A stretch of 64,000 nucleotides of DNA, from positions 62,001 to 126,000 of IMG/VR virus record IMGVR_UViG_3300035703_000016; one strand, written 5' to 3'. How positions within the stretch are numbered: position 1 is the stretch's first letter; every line of letters begins with the position of its first letter. This DNA is from a virus. The notes below the pieces were generated by a model. It worked only from the letters and a program-made list of their open reading frames with translations, ran no database searches and was not told the origin of the DNA. A program made the position numbers and the translations under genes. Of this stretch, positions 1 to 8,143 are shown in pieces.

Positions 1-1918
1 TATTTAGAATACCACCTATTTTTTGTGGATTTGATAAATAGTCTATGAAACTCTGTATTTTATCAATTAGTCTAGACCCCTCTACAAAATCCACAATAGA
101 CGTCTTTATTTTATCTATCATAGCAGCCATTTTTTCTTGAGTAGATGCGTTTACTAGATTATTATACACGTCTTCTCCAAGTGCTTGCGAAAGCTGCTTT
201 TGAGATTGAAATCTTTGTAATCCAATTTTTAACTGTGTTCTTGCGTTATCTGTATCTTTTGCTCCAAGAATAGAAAGTAGTTCTTGTCTTTTTAACATCT
301 CTCCAAGTTGATCTCTTGACATTCCAAAAGACTCAGCCATACTCGCAGCAGATATCCTATTCATTTTAAGAAAATCATCAGAAGTCCCCAATTGTTTATT
401 TATTTCAATCGCAGCGCCAGATAAATCATTATTTAAAAACAATCTCCTTGCTTCTTGTAAATTAATATCTCTGCCAGTCAATAACTGAGCTTCAAATTGT
501 TTACTAATGCTACTTTCAAAATCTAAAAAAGAATCTGCTAAAGAATCAATATCTTTTAAATTAGTACCAAGAGCTTTTGTAGTAACTACAGCTTTTGATA
601 TTTTTTCTGGATACTTAGCAAATGATAATCCTAAATACCCTCCTAGTTTATTTGCCTCTTCAAGTATTTTTTGGAAATTTAAACTTATTCCAGTTGCATT
701 TTTTAAACCTTTAACTTGTGCAGCTATAAATTTTATAGTCTGTTCTGATGTATTTTTAGATATTATAGAATTTTCAACTATATCCGCTCTTACTCCAGCT
801 TCTATTCCAGCAATATCCTTTAGTTTTATATTTGTTGATAAGATACTGTTTGAGATTTGATTATTTACTCCAAGAGCTTGTCCAAGTTCAACTTGAGAAC
901 TTAACATTTTCTTAGAAGTAATAAATATGTCATTACTCTGATAAGAAATATTTACATACTCTCTATATAGTCTAGTAGCTTCAGCGGTATTTAATGATAA
1001 ACTTCTTCCTGATTTTACTATTAAATCATTTGTAGACACTATTATATCAAATATATTTGAAAATACTCTAGTAAGACCTCCTAAAATTGGACCTAATAGG
1101 GGTATTTTTTCTAACATAGTGGAAATTCCAAATGTTAAATTTGAAGCAAACCCATCTCCAGCTGGAGTTATAGTTTTTATTCCTTGAGAAAGAGTTGTTC
1201 CTATTTTTTGAGCTAATTTATAAACGCCTATCATAGAGGCTGTTAATATTCCATATAATTGAATTTTTCTTAACTCAGTTTTATTACCGTCTCTTGCTTC
1301 TTCTACAATTTTTGCATATGTATCTTTAAATAATCCAAATTTATTATTTAAAAATCCAACTAATTGACCTGTTTTTCCTAGACTCTTTTCTAATTGTTTT
1401 TCAAATGATAATCTATCTCTAACTTCTTCTGTTAATTTATTTGCTATTGATTGTGTCTCTCTAGAGGCGATGAGTTCTAAACTTTTTGCGTCTAAATTTG
1501 ATTTTATATTATCTAACTGAGCGTCTAATGTTTGTAATATAGATTGTTCTATCTGATACTGTTGAGAGTTTCCAGTCGCTATAGCTCTTTGTAATTTTTT
1601 TGTTTGAGTTTCTATAGATTTTATAGTAGTTTCATATAAATCAGCATTCTGTACTTGCATAAAATTAGCATCAGCAAGCGCTTGATTATATTTTTGTTGA
1701 GCTAATTCCGCTTTTGCTGATGCTTTCTCTAATTCTGATTGTATTCTTTTTGTATTTATAGCCCCCTTATTCATATTATCTATCTTTGACAAGATAGTGT
1801 CATATGACTTAGCCATATTCTTAAGAGAATTAACAGTATCTTTTACAACGTCATTAAATTCTCTATTAACCTGAGCTATTTCTTTTAAATCTCTAGCATT
1901 TATGTTTTCATTCGTCAT
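1..1918 (-). CDS. Tail tape measure protein, 3' part missing at window edge
   Basis: The frame is open from the ATG at 1918 to base 1, giving 639 residues without a stop, so the C-terminus lies outside the window. The N-terminal 250 residues are polar and helix-forming (many Lys, Glu, Gln and Asn, few Gly or Pro), as expected for a coiled coil. A more hydrophobic stretch follows around residues 250-310 (it contains GVYKLAQKIG and KIPLLGPILGGL), then more helical sequence. This composition, the large size, and the place directly downstream of the tube and gp26/chaperone pair match a tape measure protein (T4 gp29 role: sets tail length inside the tube). The start is supported by the ATATTTAT motif about 20 bases upstream. 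The family is inferred from composition and gene order rather than from a signature motif. Confidence 0.65.
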   Translation of the reverse strand, partial: MTNENINARDLKEIAQVNREFNDVVKDTVNSLKNMAKSYDTILSKIDNMNKGAINTKRIQSELEKASAKAELAQQKYNQALADANFMQVQNADLYETTIKSIETQTKKLQRAIATGNSQQYQIEQSILQTLDAQLDNIKSNLDAKSLELIASRETQSIANKLTEEVRDRLSFEKQLEKSLGKTGQLVGFLNNKFGLFKDTYAKIVEEARDGNKTELRKIQLYGILTASMIGVYKLAQKIGTTLSQGIKTITPAGDGFASNLTFGISTMLEKIPLLGPILGGLTRVFSNIFDIIVSTNDLIVKSGRSLSLNTAEATRLYREYVNISYQSNDIFITSKKMLSSQVELGQALGVNNQISNSILSTNIKLKDIAGIEAGVRADIVENSIISKNTSEQTIKFIAAQVKGLKNATGISLNFQKILEEANKLGGYLGLSFAKYPEKISKAVVTTKALGTNLKDIDSLADSFLDFESSISKQFEAQLLTGRDINLQEARRLFLNNDLSGAAIEINKQLGTSDDFLKMNRISAASMAESFGMSRDQLGEMLKRQELLSILGAKDTDNARTQLKIGLQRFQSQKQLSQALGEDVYNNLVNASTQEKMAAMIDKIKTSIVDFVEGSRLIDKIQSFIDYLSNPQKIGGILN

Positions 1919-1938
1919 GTATACTCGTGTCTATATGA

Positions 1939-1946
1939 ATAAATAT
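1939..1946 (-). promoter_or_regulatory. ATATTTAT upstream motif (tape measure gene)
   Basis: Sense reading is AGATATTTATTC, 20 bases before the ATG at 1918. It is one of about 17 copies placed upstream of genes in the same orientation as the gene. Candidate late promoter or leader element. Confidence 0.4.
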
Positions 1947-1954
1947 CTATTAAT

Positions 1955-2254
1955 TTATTTTTTAGACTTAGATACAAAATCAGGAGTCTTTGTTATTGCT
2001 TTTTGCACTTCTGGCGGCATTTTAAATTTTGACATATCAGTGGATTCAGTAATAATATTCCGCTCTTCGTTTTTTTCAGCTTTAATTTTTTCTAAAAACT
2101 CATTAATTTTTTTTAAGCTGTACTGTCTATAAGGAATTGGCATATTCCATACATCTTGCCAAGAAAATCCTCCATTTCCGTGATATACAAGTTCAAAAAC
2201 CTCTTGCATGTAAACCGGTCTATATTCTACTCCCGGGAAAAAAGAAAGAGGCAT
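1955..2254 (-). CDS. Small tail assembly protein (gp51-position / chaperone T-domain candidate)
   Basis: 99 residues, with an aromatic-rich N-terminal half (PGVEYRPVYMQEVFELVYHG, then GFSWQDVWNMPIPYRQYSL) and a charged, probably disordered tail. I do not recognise a named domain. Position is informative: it sits between a gp26-like gene and the tape measure gene. This is where T4-type phages carry gp51 and where many other tailed phages carry the second, frameshift-expressed half of the tail assembly chaperone. Its ATG lies 35 bases inside the upstream gene, and a TGA directly precedes it in its own frame. It could be translated alone by coupling or as a fusion to the upstream protein by a +1 shift. 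Confidence 0.5.
   Translation of the reverse strand: MPLSFFPGVEYRPVYMQEVFELVYHGNGGFSWQDVWNMPIPYRQYSLKKINEFLEKIKAEKNEERNIITESTDMSKFKMPPEVQKAITKTPDFVSKSKK
2220..2254 (-). other. Candidate +1 programmed frameshift window
   Basis: In this overlap the upstream gene reads TTC TTT TTT CCC GGG before its TAG, while the downstream gene reads TCT TTT TTC CCG GGA. A peptidyl-tRNA-Phe on TTT that slips forward one base pairs with TTC, its perfect cognate codon, with a proline CCC codon waiting in the A site. The result would be a product of about 345 residues. The sequence shows the overlap and the slippery run; that shifting occurs is inference. Confidence 0.35.
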
Positions 2255-2984
2255 TCATTGGCATATCTACCTCGGCCTCCTGTCCGTCTTTAAATACTAT
2301 TTTAACTTTTGCTGTTATATCTGGAGAAATTTCGTATATGTAGTTTCTTAATTCTGATGCGTCTTTTGCCATAAAAGCTGTGTCTATGAAATTTCTCACA
2401 GACTTTATATTATAGTCTCCATTTATTGACAATATTTGATGCTTCATTCTCAAACTCATCATCCCTGGATCGCTTCCTAGCGCTTTCTTGAGCCCCTTTG
2501 CTTCTTCATCGATTTTCTTATCGTCTCCTACAGTAAGTAGCTTAAATGTAATCTTATTTTTTGAAAAAGGTAACTCAAATACAAATTCATTATCTCCAGT
2601 AAAAATAGACTCATTTATTTCTTTATGACTCATTGTTTGAAGATCAGCTGTTACTACTTCCTCTTCTCCTGTTTCTGGATTTGGGTACTTAAACTGATAA
2701 TCTTTTCCATAAGCAAGAATTCTAGCTGCTATTAAAAGACCATTTCTATCTCCAAGCAAAAGATCATCGTATTTTATTCCGCTTGGCAACAGAGATTTTA
2801 ATGTTTTTTCTATAGCAGTTCCGTTCTTTAGATAATTGATATTAGTCAAAATGTCCTCTTCTTTTGCCGTCATATATTTCATCTCGACTTCTCCAGATGA
2901 TAAAGGACTTTCTTTTGGATAAACTAAGCCTTTACTTGGCAATGTAACCATTTCTGTCGGTATTGTAAACTTTTGTTCTGTCAT
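2220..2984 (-). CDS. Baseplate/tail assembly protein, T4 gp26 family
   Basis: 254 residues. The N-terminus contains PTEMVTLPSKGLVYP, the hallmark opening of the T4 gp26-type baseplate protein family (Pfam T4_baseplate), followed by the typical GEVEMKYMTAKEEDILTN segment. In T4, gp26 acts in assembly of the baseplate hub. The rest is a mixed alpha/beta protein with no catalytic motif. It lies after the tube gene and a small leader-bearing gene and overlaps the next gene by 35 bases. By position it also matches the first half of the tail assembly chaperone pair of other phages. Family call is firm; the chaperone role is inferred. Confidence 0.75.
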   Translation of the reverse strand: MTEQKFTIPTEMVTLPSKGLVYPKESPLSSGEVEMKYMTAKEEDILTNINYLKNGTAIEKTLKSLLPSGIKYDDLLLGDRNGLLIAARILAYGKDYQFKYPNPETGEEEVVTADLQTMSHKEINESIFTGDNEFVFELPFSKNKITFKLLTVGDDKKIDEEAKGLKKALGSDPGMMSLRMKHQILSINGDYNIKSVRNFIDTAFMAKDASELRNYIYEISPDITAKVKIVFKDGQEAEVDMPMNASFFFPGSRI

Positions 2985-2999
2985 TTTATTATTTTTTTA

Positions 3000-3389
3000 T
3001 TATGCAACATATCCGTAAATATACTCTTCTCCACCATTATATAAAGTTGAAATTCTTGAATATCCATCCATAACTTGTCCTTTGTATACGACTATCGGGT
3101 TATATAAATCTTTTGAATTTGGTTGATATTCACTATCAGACTCTTCTCCATATCTTTCATCTCCTGACTCAATATACTCTGCTAGGGATTCATCTGAGTC
3201 TATTAAATCTTGTATTTTTAATTTCTGTCTAGTAAAATTCTTATTTGAATCTTTTATTTTAGAAATAAAATAATCTGGTATATCTGATTCATCTGGAGTT
3301 ATTGATTCTATATAGTCTGCCACCTCTTCTCCGGTTAGAGAATATTCATTTTCTTTTATAAGTTGTTTATAAATCTCTATAAGTTTCAT
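3000..3389 (-). CDS. Small protein with packaged-protein leader and ParB-like motif
   Basis: 129 residues. The first 15 (MKLIEIYKQLIKENE) match the leader found on several other proteins here (MIKL-x-x-I-L-x-E type), with an I-K-E site fitting T4-type prohead protease cleavage. The C-terminal half contains NPIVVYKGQVMDGYSRI, which resembles the ParB/sulfiredoxin-fold motif (substrate loop DGxxR), although the protein is too short for a full ParB nuclease. It sits between the tube gene terminator and the gp26-like gene, with an ATATTTAT motif 14 bases before its start. Function is not known; packaging in the head is inference from the leader. Confidence 0.5.
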   Translation of the reverse strand: MKLIEIYKQLIKENEYSLTGEEVADYIESITPDESDIPDYFISKIKDSNKNFTRQKLKIQDLIDSDESLAEYIESGDERYGEESDSEYQPNSKDLYNPIVVYKGQVMDGYSRISTLYNGGEEYIYGYVA

Positions 3390-3403
3390 TTTTATAATTT
3401 AAT

Positions 3404-3411
3404 ATAAATAT
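3404..3411 (-). promoter_or_regulatory. ATATTTAT upstream motif (129-aa gene)
   Basis: Sense reading GAATATTTATATT, 14 bases before the ATG at 3389 and just downstream of the tube gene terminator. It is therefore well placed to restart transcription. Confidence 0.45.
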
Positions 3412-3420
3412 TCGAAATAG

Positions 3421-3454
3421 AAAAAAGCTCGAACAAAGTCGAGCTTCTTTTTTT
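3421..3454 (-). terminator. Intrinsic terminator after the tail tube gene
   Basis: Perfect 8-bp stem AAGCTCGA / TCGAGCTT (3425-3432 with 3439-3446) and a 6-base loop, flanked by A-run on the left and T-run on the right. Read on the minus strand it is a stem-loop followed by a short T-tract, 35 bases beyond the tube stop codon. The T-run on the other side means it could also act on plus-strand transcripts. Confidence 0.8.
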
Positions 3455-3480
3455 AAAATAATTACTTTAGTAATTAAATA

Positions 3481-3969
3481 CTAGTAGTTAAGTATACAAT
3501 AATTCATTCCAAGCGTAAGAGACAATTCTGTAGGATCTGATGTAGACCAGTCATAATTTCCGGCTGAAAATGATTTTATAAAAGCTCCTTTAATTATCCA
3601 TTCACTTACTATATCTCCAACAGGACCTATTACGGCTAAAGTAACGTCTTTTTGATAAAAATCTGAATAACCATCTCTACCTGTAACAGATTCGTGATGT
3701 AGACGGACCCACTCCATACATGCTTGTTGACCTGATGGTGAAATAGGGTTGTATAAAGAGAGTTCCATATCTTTCCACTCAGCTTTACCTTTTATTTTAA
3801 AGTAAGTATTTATGTGGTCTAATTTGATTTCTCCCATTTCTATACTAGGGGCTGATGCCTTTTTAATCATGTATGAGGGGATTCCGTCTATATACATTAT
3901 AAACCTATTACTAACGGTAGGTTCAAATGCTGTATAAAATATTTCATTAGGCGATAGTATTCCTGCCAT
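3481..3969 (-). CDS. Tail tube protein, T4 gp19 family
   Basis: 162 residues, the same size as T4 gp19 (163). It has the expected features: N-terminal NRFIMYIDGIPSYMIKKASAPS, a central IKGKAEWKDMELSLYNPISPSG, and a C-terminal WIIKGAFIKSFSAGNYDW. These are signatures of the gp19/gpFII tube fold, in which stacked hexamers form the inner tube through which DNA passes. It follows the sheath gene, as in T4, with only a 47-residue gene between. A strong terminator follows it, consistent with very high expression. Confidence 0.92.
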   Translation of the reverse strand: MAGILSPNEIFYTAFEPTVSNRFIMYIDGIPSYMIKKASAPSIEMGEIKLDHINTYFKIKGKAEWKDMELSLYNPISPSGQQACMEWVRLHHESVTGRDGYSDFYQKDVTLAVIGPVGDIVSEWIIKGAFIKSFSAGNYDWSTSDPTELSLTLGMNYCILNY

Positions 3970-3989
3970 TGTATTATAAGTTTATGTTG

Positions 3990-4133
3990 TTATTTAATTT
4001 TCTTTTGATCTTTTTTGTCTGTAGACTTTTTATTATCAGTCGTTGACTTTTTAGATTCATTTAAAACTTTGCTTTTTACAGACTCGTATAAAGCTATTGG
4101 AATTTCTATTCTTATTACTGTATCTCTATTCAT
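3990..4133 (-). CDS. Small Lys-rich protein between sheath and tube genes
   Basis: 47 residues, starting MNRDTVIRIEIPIALYESVKSKV and ending in a run rich in Lys, Asp, Ser and Thr. No homologue is recognised. The start carries an ATATTTAT motif only 4 bases upstream of the ATG, which supports this being a real gene. The compact beta-then-helix start and charged tail would suit a small binding protein, but no function is claimed. Confidence 0.6.
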   Translation of the reverse strand: MNRDTVIRIEIPIALYESVKSKVLNESKKSTTDNKKSTDKKDQKKIK

Positions 4134-4137
4134 GATT

Positions 4138-4145
4138 ATAAATAT
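4138..4145 (-). promoter_or_regulatory. ATATTTAT upstream motif (47-aa gene and tube gene)
   Basis: Sense reading AGATATTTATAATC, 4 bases before the ATG at 4133. If it is a -10 element, the transcript would start at or near the start codon, and the tube gene downstream would share it. Confidence 0.45.
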
Positions 4146-4158
4146 CTATTTATTTGGA

Positions 4159-5904
4159 TTAAGAAAATGTAGCTCCAGTTTGAGTAATATTATAAGATAG
4201 ATATATAAATTCACTAGTTCTAGTTGGCTGTAGATATATGCTTCCTACTAATTCATTTCTATCTATTACAGATGGAGTATTATTTGTATCATCCATTACA
4301 ACAGAAAAACTATATAATCCTTGTCTTTGTTGAACACTTGCTAAGTATGGATTTACTTGATTTAAAAATTTGTTTCTGGTAACTTGAGTATTTGGATCGA
4401 ATACTATAGTTTCTGCTATTTGACCAATATAATCTTTAAGTGCTATTAGTAATCTTCTTACACTAACTCTATCTAAAGCAGACGCTTTTTGTTGTAATGT
4501 TTTTTGTCCATATATAACTGTTCCAACTCCAGGAAAAGTAGCTATTGGGTTTACTTTAGCTTGATACAATGTATTTCTATCAGTAACAGATAATTTTCTT
4601 TCTGGTTGTAGAACAGTACTCATTCCACCTCTTGTAAAACCAGCTGGCGCATACCACTCTGCACTAATTTTATCATTATACTCATATACAGCTGGAACCA
4701 TTGTAGAAGCTGGAACAAAGTTTAATTTTCCTGTTTCTGCTGATTTAACTTGAACCCAAGGCCAATATGCTGCGCCGTAAGAATTATCGTAAGATTGGGC
4801 TGCAGTAACTACTGTTCCTATATTTTGTCCGTATCCAACTAAATCTATTACAGCTATATTATCGCCTCTTGTTTGAGATAAATTTAAAAGAGCTGTTATT
4901 TGAGAACTAGCGTTTTGAGAATTTATTCCAGGAGCATATATTGTATTGAAATTATATGCGTCTTTATTTCCTAAAAGGTTGATAGCTATATCATAATTTC
5001 CTGGTACAAGTCCTTGAATATTATTAGTTTGATCTCCTGATACTGTCGGTATATTTTCAAACATTTTCAAAGCAGCTACTCCAAATCCTCCATAGATAGC
5101 GCCAGTTGCTCCAGAAAAAGCTCCATTTATGGACCCAGATCCAACTAAAGGAATTGAGCTAGTATATTGAGATTGAGGTTGTCCGTAAGAATTTAAGTAA
5201 TTAGGAGTCGTAAGAGAAACAGATTTAACTCTTACATAATTACTATTATTTGAATAAGAACCTGTAGTTTGTAAATAGTAATCTCCAGTAGTTGGATCAG
5301 CTACAGCATTTTGAGTTTGATTTCCTATAACATACTCTATATAGTTATTTTGATTTGGATCTAAAGACAAATTAGTCCACGTCTCTAATATAGTTTTATT
5401 ATTTTCATAGTCATCTCCTCTACGAATAATCAAGCTAAAATAACCAGATCCAGTATCAGCAGAAGTAATCTCCCATCTTATATTTGCAGATGATCCTGAT
5501 GACAATGCTCCACTAACTGCGCTTCCAGAATTATTCATTATTACTCCAGATGAAAGAGTCTCTAAAGTAAATGCAGTAGTGCTTCCTGATGCTACAATAT
5601 TTGCAGTCGCTCCTGTATAAGAACCTGAGGCCACTCTTGTAACTAACAATGATTCTCCTCCTTGTTGAAAATATCCCAAAGCTGCAGTGCTTGTTAAATA
5701 TTCATAAGAAGTCCCTCCAGATATGAAAGTAGCTCCAAATATAGCCTTATATTGAGAATACGATGTAATTACTGTAGGGATATTTACTGGTCCTACTACA
5801 GTCGGTCCTATGATAGCAGCTCCAGCAGCAATTGGTCCCTGTGTTATTTGACTCTGGTCGTTCTCTATTGAAAATACGCCAGGACTTAAAAGTGTTTCAG
5901 CCAT
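4159..5904 (-). CDS. Tail sheath protein, T4 gp18 family
   Basis: 581 residues. The N-terminus (LLSPGVFSIENDQS, then a GPTVVGPVNIPTVITSYSQYKAIFG segment) and the C-terminal part (VNPIATFPGVGTVIYGQKTL, then RVSVRRLLIALKDYI and a final FIYLSYN) are diagnostic of contractile sheath proteins. The protein forms the outer tail cylinder that contracts to drive the tube into the cell. It is shorter than T4 gp18 (659), with the difference in the central, surface-exposed variable domains. It lies directly upstream of the small gene and tube gene. Confidence 0.95.
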   Translation of the reverse strand: MAETLLSPGVFSIENDQSQITQGPIAAGAAIIGPTVVGPVNIPTVITSYSQYKAIFGATFISGGTSYEYLTSTAALGYFQQGGESLLVTRVASGSYTGATANIVASGSTTAFTLETLSSGVIMNNSGSAVSGALSSGSSANIRWEITSADTGSGYFSLIIRRGDDYENNKTILETWTNLSLDPNQNNYIEYVIGNQTQNAVADPTTGDYYLQTTGSYSNNSNYVRVKSVSLTTPNYLNSYGQPQSQYTSSIPLVGSGSINGAFSGATGAIYGGFGVAALKMFENIPTVSGDQTNNIQGLVPGNYDIAINLLGNKDAYNFNTIYAPGINSQNASSQITALLNLSQTRGDNIAVIDLVGYGQNIGTVVTAAQSYDNSYGAAYWPWVQVKSAETGKLNFVPASTMVPAVYEYNDKISAEWYAPAGFTRGGMSTVLQPERKLSVTDRNTLYQAKVNPIATFPGVGTVIYGQKTLQQKASALDRVSVRRLLIALKDYIGQIAETIVFDPNTQVTRNKFLNQVNPYLASVQQRQGLYSFSVVMDDTNNTPSVIDRNELVGSIYLQPTRTSEFIYLSYNITQTGATFS

Positions 5905-5926
5905 TTATGTTTTTATTTTTCTACTA

Positions 5927-5934
5927 ATAAATAT
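5927..5934 (-). promoter_or_regulatory. ATATTTAT upstream motif (sheath gene)
   Basis: Sense reading TGATATTTATTAG, 22 bases before the sheath ATG at 5904, with an A-rich leader between. Confidence 0.45.
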
Positions 5935-5944
5935 CATTAATTTG

Positions 5945-6181
5945 TTATGAAATTTCTCCTGTTTCTATATTTATCGTAACATTTCCATATTTTGAAGTTA
6001 TTTCTTCAAAAAGAGACTCTTCTCTTAATTTTAAAGAAACTATTTCTTTTTTTTGTTGTTCTATTTTTAATTCCAAAGATATCTTTTGAAATTCTAATTC
6101 TCCTAATTTAGATGCTATTTCTAAAGCGTCTTGTTTTATTAAATTTACTTTACTTAGCTCCTCTTGCGTTAATTTTGTCAT
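5945..6181 (-). CDS. Small coiled-coil protein
   Basis: 78 residues. Residues 1-60 are almost wholly heptad-type helix (LGELEFQKISLELKIEQQKK and following), ending in a short beta-like tail NVTINIETGEIS. Such small coiled-coil proteins are common beside tail genes in T4-like phages of marine and freshwater bacteria, but no function is established that I can name. It has its own ATATTTAT motif. Confidence 0.6.
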   Translation of the reverse strand: MTKLTQEELSKVNLIKQDALEIASKLGELEFQKISLELKIEQQKKEIVSLKLREESLFEEITSKYGNVTINIETGEIS

Positions 6182-6195
6182 AACGTTTATTTACT

Positions 6196-6203
6196 ATAAA
6201 TAT
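6196..6203 (-). promoter_or_regulatory. ATATTTAT upstream motif (78-aa gene)
   Basis: Sense reading AAGATATTTATAGT, 14 bases before the ATG at 6181. It immediately follows the stop codon of the 51-residue gene upstream. Confidence 0.45.
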
Positions 6204-6204
6204 C

Positions 6205-6360
6205 TTAATTATTTTCTAAGTCATTTTCTTCATTAATTATTTCTAATGGTAAATTACAAACTTCATAACAAATAAATTCCATAATTTCATTTCCTAATTC
6301 ATCTAAAATAGGAAGCCCAGTGTTATTATCTATTTTTTTTCTATATATTGGAATTTCCAT
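6205..6360 (-). CDS. Small acidic hypothetical protein
   Basis: 51 residues beginning MEIPIYRKKIDNNTGLPILDELG and ending with a Glu/Asn-rich tail; two Cys in the middle. No homologue is recognised. It is tightly packed: 4 bases from the upstream gene stop and 23 bases before the next start. Reading frame and spacing suggest a real gene, probably expressed with the fibre-like genes upstream. Confidence 0.5.
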   Translation of the reverse strand: MEIPIYRKKIDNNTGLPILDELGNEIMEFICYEVCNLPLEIINEENDLENN

Positions 6361-6364
6361 TATC

Positions 6365-7276
6365 TTAATATTGTATTTTTAAAGAAGGCATTTGAATATT
6401 ATATACAGACACAGGAACACTTGAGAAAACACTACCAGTGTTATACTGAGATAAATTCTGAGAACACGTTAATGGTAAGTCATAATTAGCTGTATTTAAA
6501 TTTGTAGAACCAGATCTTATTATTTGAAAACTTGCGCCATTAAACGATGATATCGTTAATCCCAAAGATGAAAAAAATCTCGAACCTAATACGGAATTAA
6601 ATCCATAATTTAAAGTCCCTTCTCCTCCACTATATGGAATAGTAGTTACAGTTCCTGATAATGACATAGCGACCCAATATACTTGATCTTTATATAAAGT
6701 TACTGCTGTAGATTGACTCATAAAATAATTATTATAAACTGTTGCGCTGGTACTTTTAGAAGTCTCTCCATGCATTATTCTATATTCTGGTAAGTTACTG
6801 CTTGTTCCATTTGTATATAATCCTATAAAACAACTAGAAGAATTAACTGTTCCTAAAAACATTACTGACATCGATGCGCATGTACATGTTTTCATTATTC
6901 TTATTGGAGAAAATAGAGCACCTCCAGTTAATACTCCAGTTCCAGTTGTCTTATTGGCTCCTGCTGTATATTGACCTAGATATATATTTGGATTTATTAA
7001 TCCAGTAGTCGAATTTATACCAACTCCTATATTTTGTAATACAGATGTTGAAATAGCTACACTAGAACTTATACTATTTATAGAATAAGAACTAGATATT
7101 GTCTGAGAAGTTGTAGTATATGAACTAGTTAAAGAATAATCTGAATATGATGATGTTAATGAAAAAGATGCAGTTCCTATTACAGTACTCTCTATTAAAC
7201 TCTCAGTCTGCAGAGACCCAGATATAGTAGAATTATCTTTTGATATAAATATAGTTTGTATAATTAATTTTTCCAT
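6365..7276 (-). CDS. Fibre/adhesin-like virion protein, tandem paralogue 3
   Basis: 303 residues. The first 75 are a Ser/Thr/Tyr repeat region (SSYS, TSSY, SISSS), like the shaft-type repeats of the 698-residue protein upstream. The remaining part shares an outline with the next two genes: a line with SPIRIMKTCT, an exposed GLYTNGTSSNLPE turn, a YWVAMSLSGT segment and DLPLTCSQNLSQY near the end. The three genes look like copies of one receptor-facing or decoration module that have diverged. Exact location on the virion is unknown. Confidence 0.55.
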   Translation of the reverse strand: MEKLIIQTIFISKDNSTISGSLQTESLIESTVIGTASFSLTSSYSDYSLTSSYTTTSQTISSSYSINSISSSVAISTSVLQNIGVGINSTTGLINPNIYLGQYTAGANKTTGTGVLTGGALFSPIRIMKTCTCASMSVMFLGTVNSSSCFIGLYTNGTSSNLPEYRIMHGETSKSTSATVYNNYFMSQSTAVTLYKDQVYWVAMSLSGTVTTIPYSGGEGTLNYGFNSVLGSRFFSSLGLTISSFNGASFQIIRSGSTNLNTANYDLPLTCSQNLSQYNTGSVFSSVPVSVYNIQMPSLKIQY

Positions 7277-7279
7277 AGT

Positions 7280-8143
7280 CTAGTTTACTATTAAATATGG
7301 TAAAACTGGAGTAGCTGTGCTTCTAGCTAAGAAAGAATAGTCTCCTGTATTTTGAGATAAAGTTTCAGGAGCGCTAGAATCGATATTTCCCGGGATAGGA
7401 TATACGTAATGAGTTATATTTTGTATATAAGAAGACGTATTTGGAACAGCAACTCCTAATATTGGATTATAAATTCTACCAGATGTATTAGCGACAACAT
7501 TACTAAAATATTTTGCGTAGATAGAACTTGCATTTTGTGAAGCAACTCCTATCCAATAAACCTCTCCTGCTTCTAATTGTATAGATGACGTAGGAGAAAA
7601 TGATCCAGTTACTGCTCCAAAAGTAGATCCGCTAATTGAAGTCTGATATATTTTATTTTCAGGAAGTAATTTTTCTGAATTTGTATAAACAAAAAAACTA
7701 GACGTGGCGTTTGCATTTGTATGTGAATATATAGAAATTAATCTATTTATAGTACAATTTTTATATATCTGAATAGGAGATAAAATAATACTCTGAGTTA
7801 TAACTCCAGCAGCAACTATCATTGAATTTCCATTTATAGGATACCAAACATTTGGATTAATTCCTATTGATCCTAAATCTGGATTTACCCATCCGTCATA
7901 ATTTGGATTTAGGACATAATCTGCTTCATAAGAATATGAACTTGTTTCAGATCTAAAAGAATAAGATGAGGAATCTATTAGAAATGTCAATGATGCCGTA
8001 GCTGAATTAATAGAATATGAAGATGTAACTGAAAAAGAAGCTGTTGTAGAACTTCCAGTTATTCCTGACGTAACTATTAATGATCCAGTTACTTCTAACA
8101 CGGATTTTGCAGTAAACCCTCTTTTTAATATGAAATCATTCAT
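7280..8143 (-). CDS. Fibre/adhesin-like virion protein, tandem paralogue 2
   Basis: 287 residues with a Ser/Thr/Tyr-rich N-terminus (SFSVTSSYSINSATASL) and a globular C-terminal part. Shared landmarks with its neighbours include LSPIQIYKNCT, a YTNSEKLLPENKI turn, EAGEVYWIGVASQN and a final SQNTGDYSF. It starts 1 base after the preceding gene stops, so the three are co-transcribed. Interpreted as a structural protein with a beta-rich head; substrate or receptor cannot be told from sequence. Confidence 0.55.
   Translation of the reverse strand: MNDFILKRGFTAKSVLEVTGSLIVTSGITGSSTTASFSVTSSYSINSATASLTFLIDSSSYSFRSETSSYSYEADYVLNPNYDGWVNPDLGSIGINPNVWYPINGNSMIVAAGVITQSIILSPIQIYKNCTINRLISIYSHTNANATSSFFVYTNSEKLLPENKIYQTSISGSTFGAVTGSFSPTSSIQLEAGEVYWIGVASQNASSIYAKYFSNVVANTSGRIYNPILGVAVPNTSSYIQNITHYVYPIPGNIDSSAPETLSQNTGDYSFLARSTATPVLPYLIVN

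Noticed and set aside
507-860. 117-residue plus-strand open frame opposite the tape measure gene
   Set aside because: The minus-strand frame is continuous, has the expected composition and an upstream motif; the plus-strand frame is a shadow.
4015-4200. 61-residue plus-strand open frame with hydrophobic stretch
   Set aside because: It lies opposite the 47-residue gene and the sheath gene end on the minus strand; its hydrophobic look comes from the AT-rich antisense of Lys-rich coding sequence.
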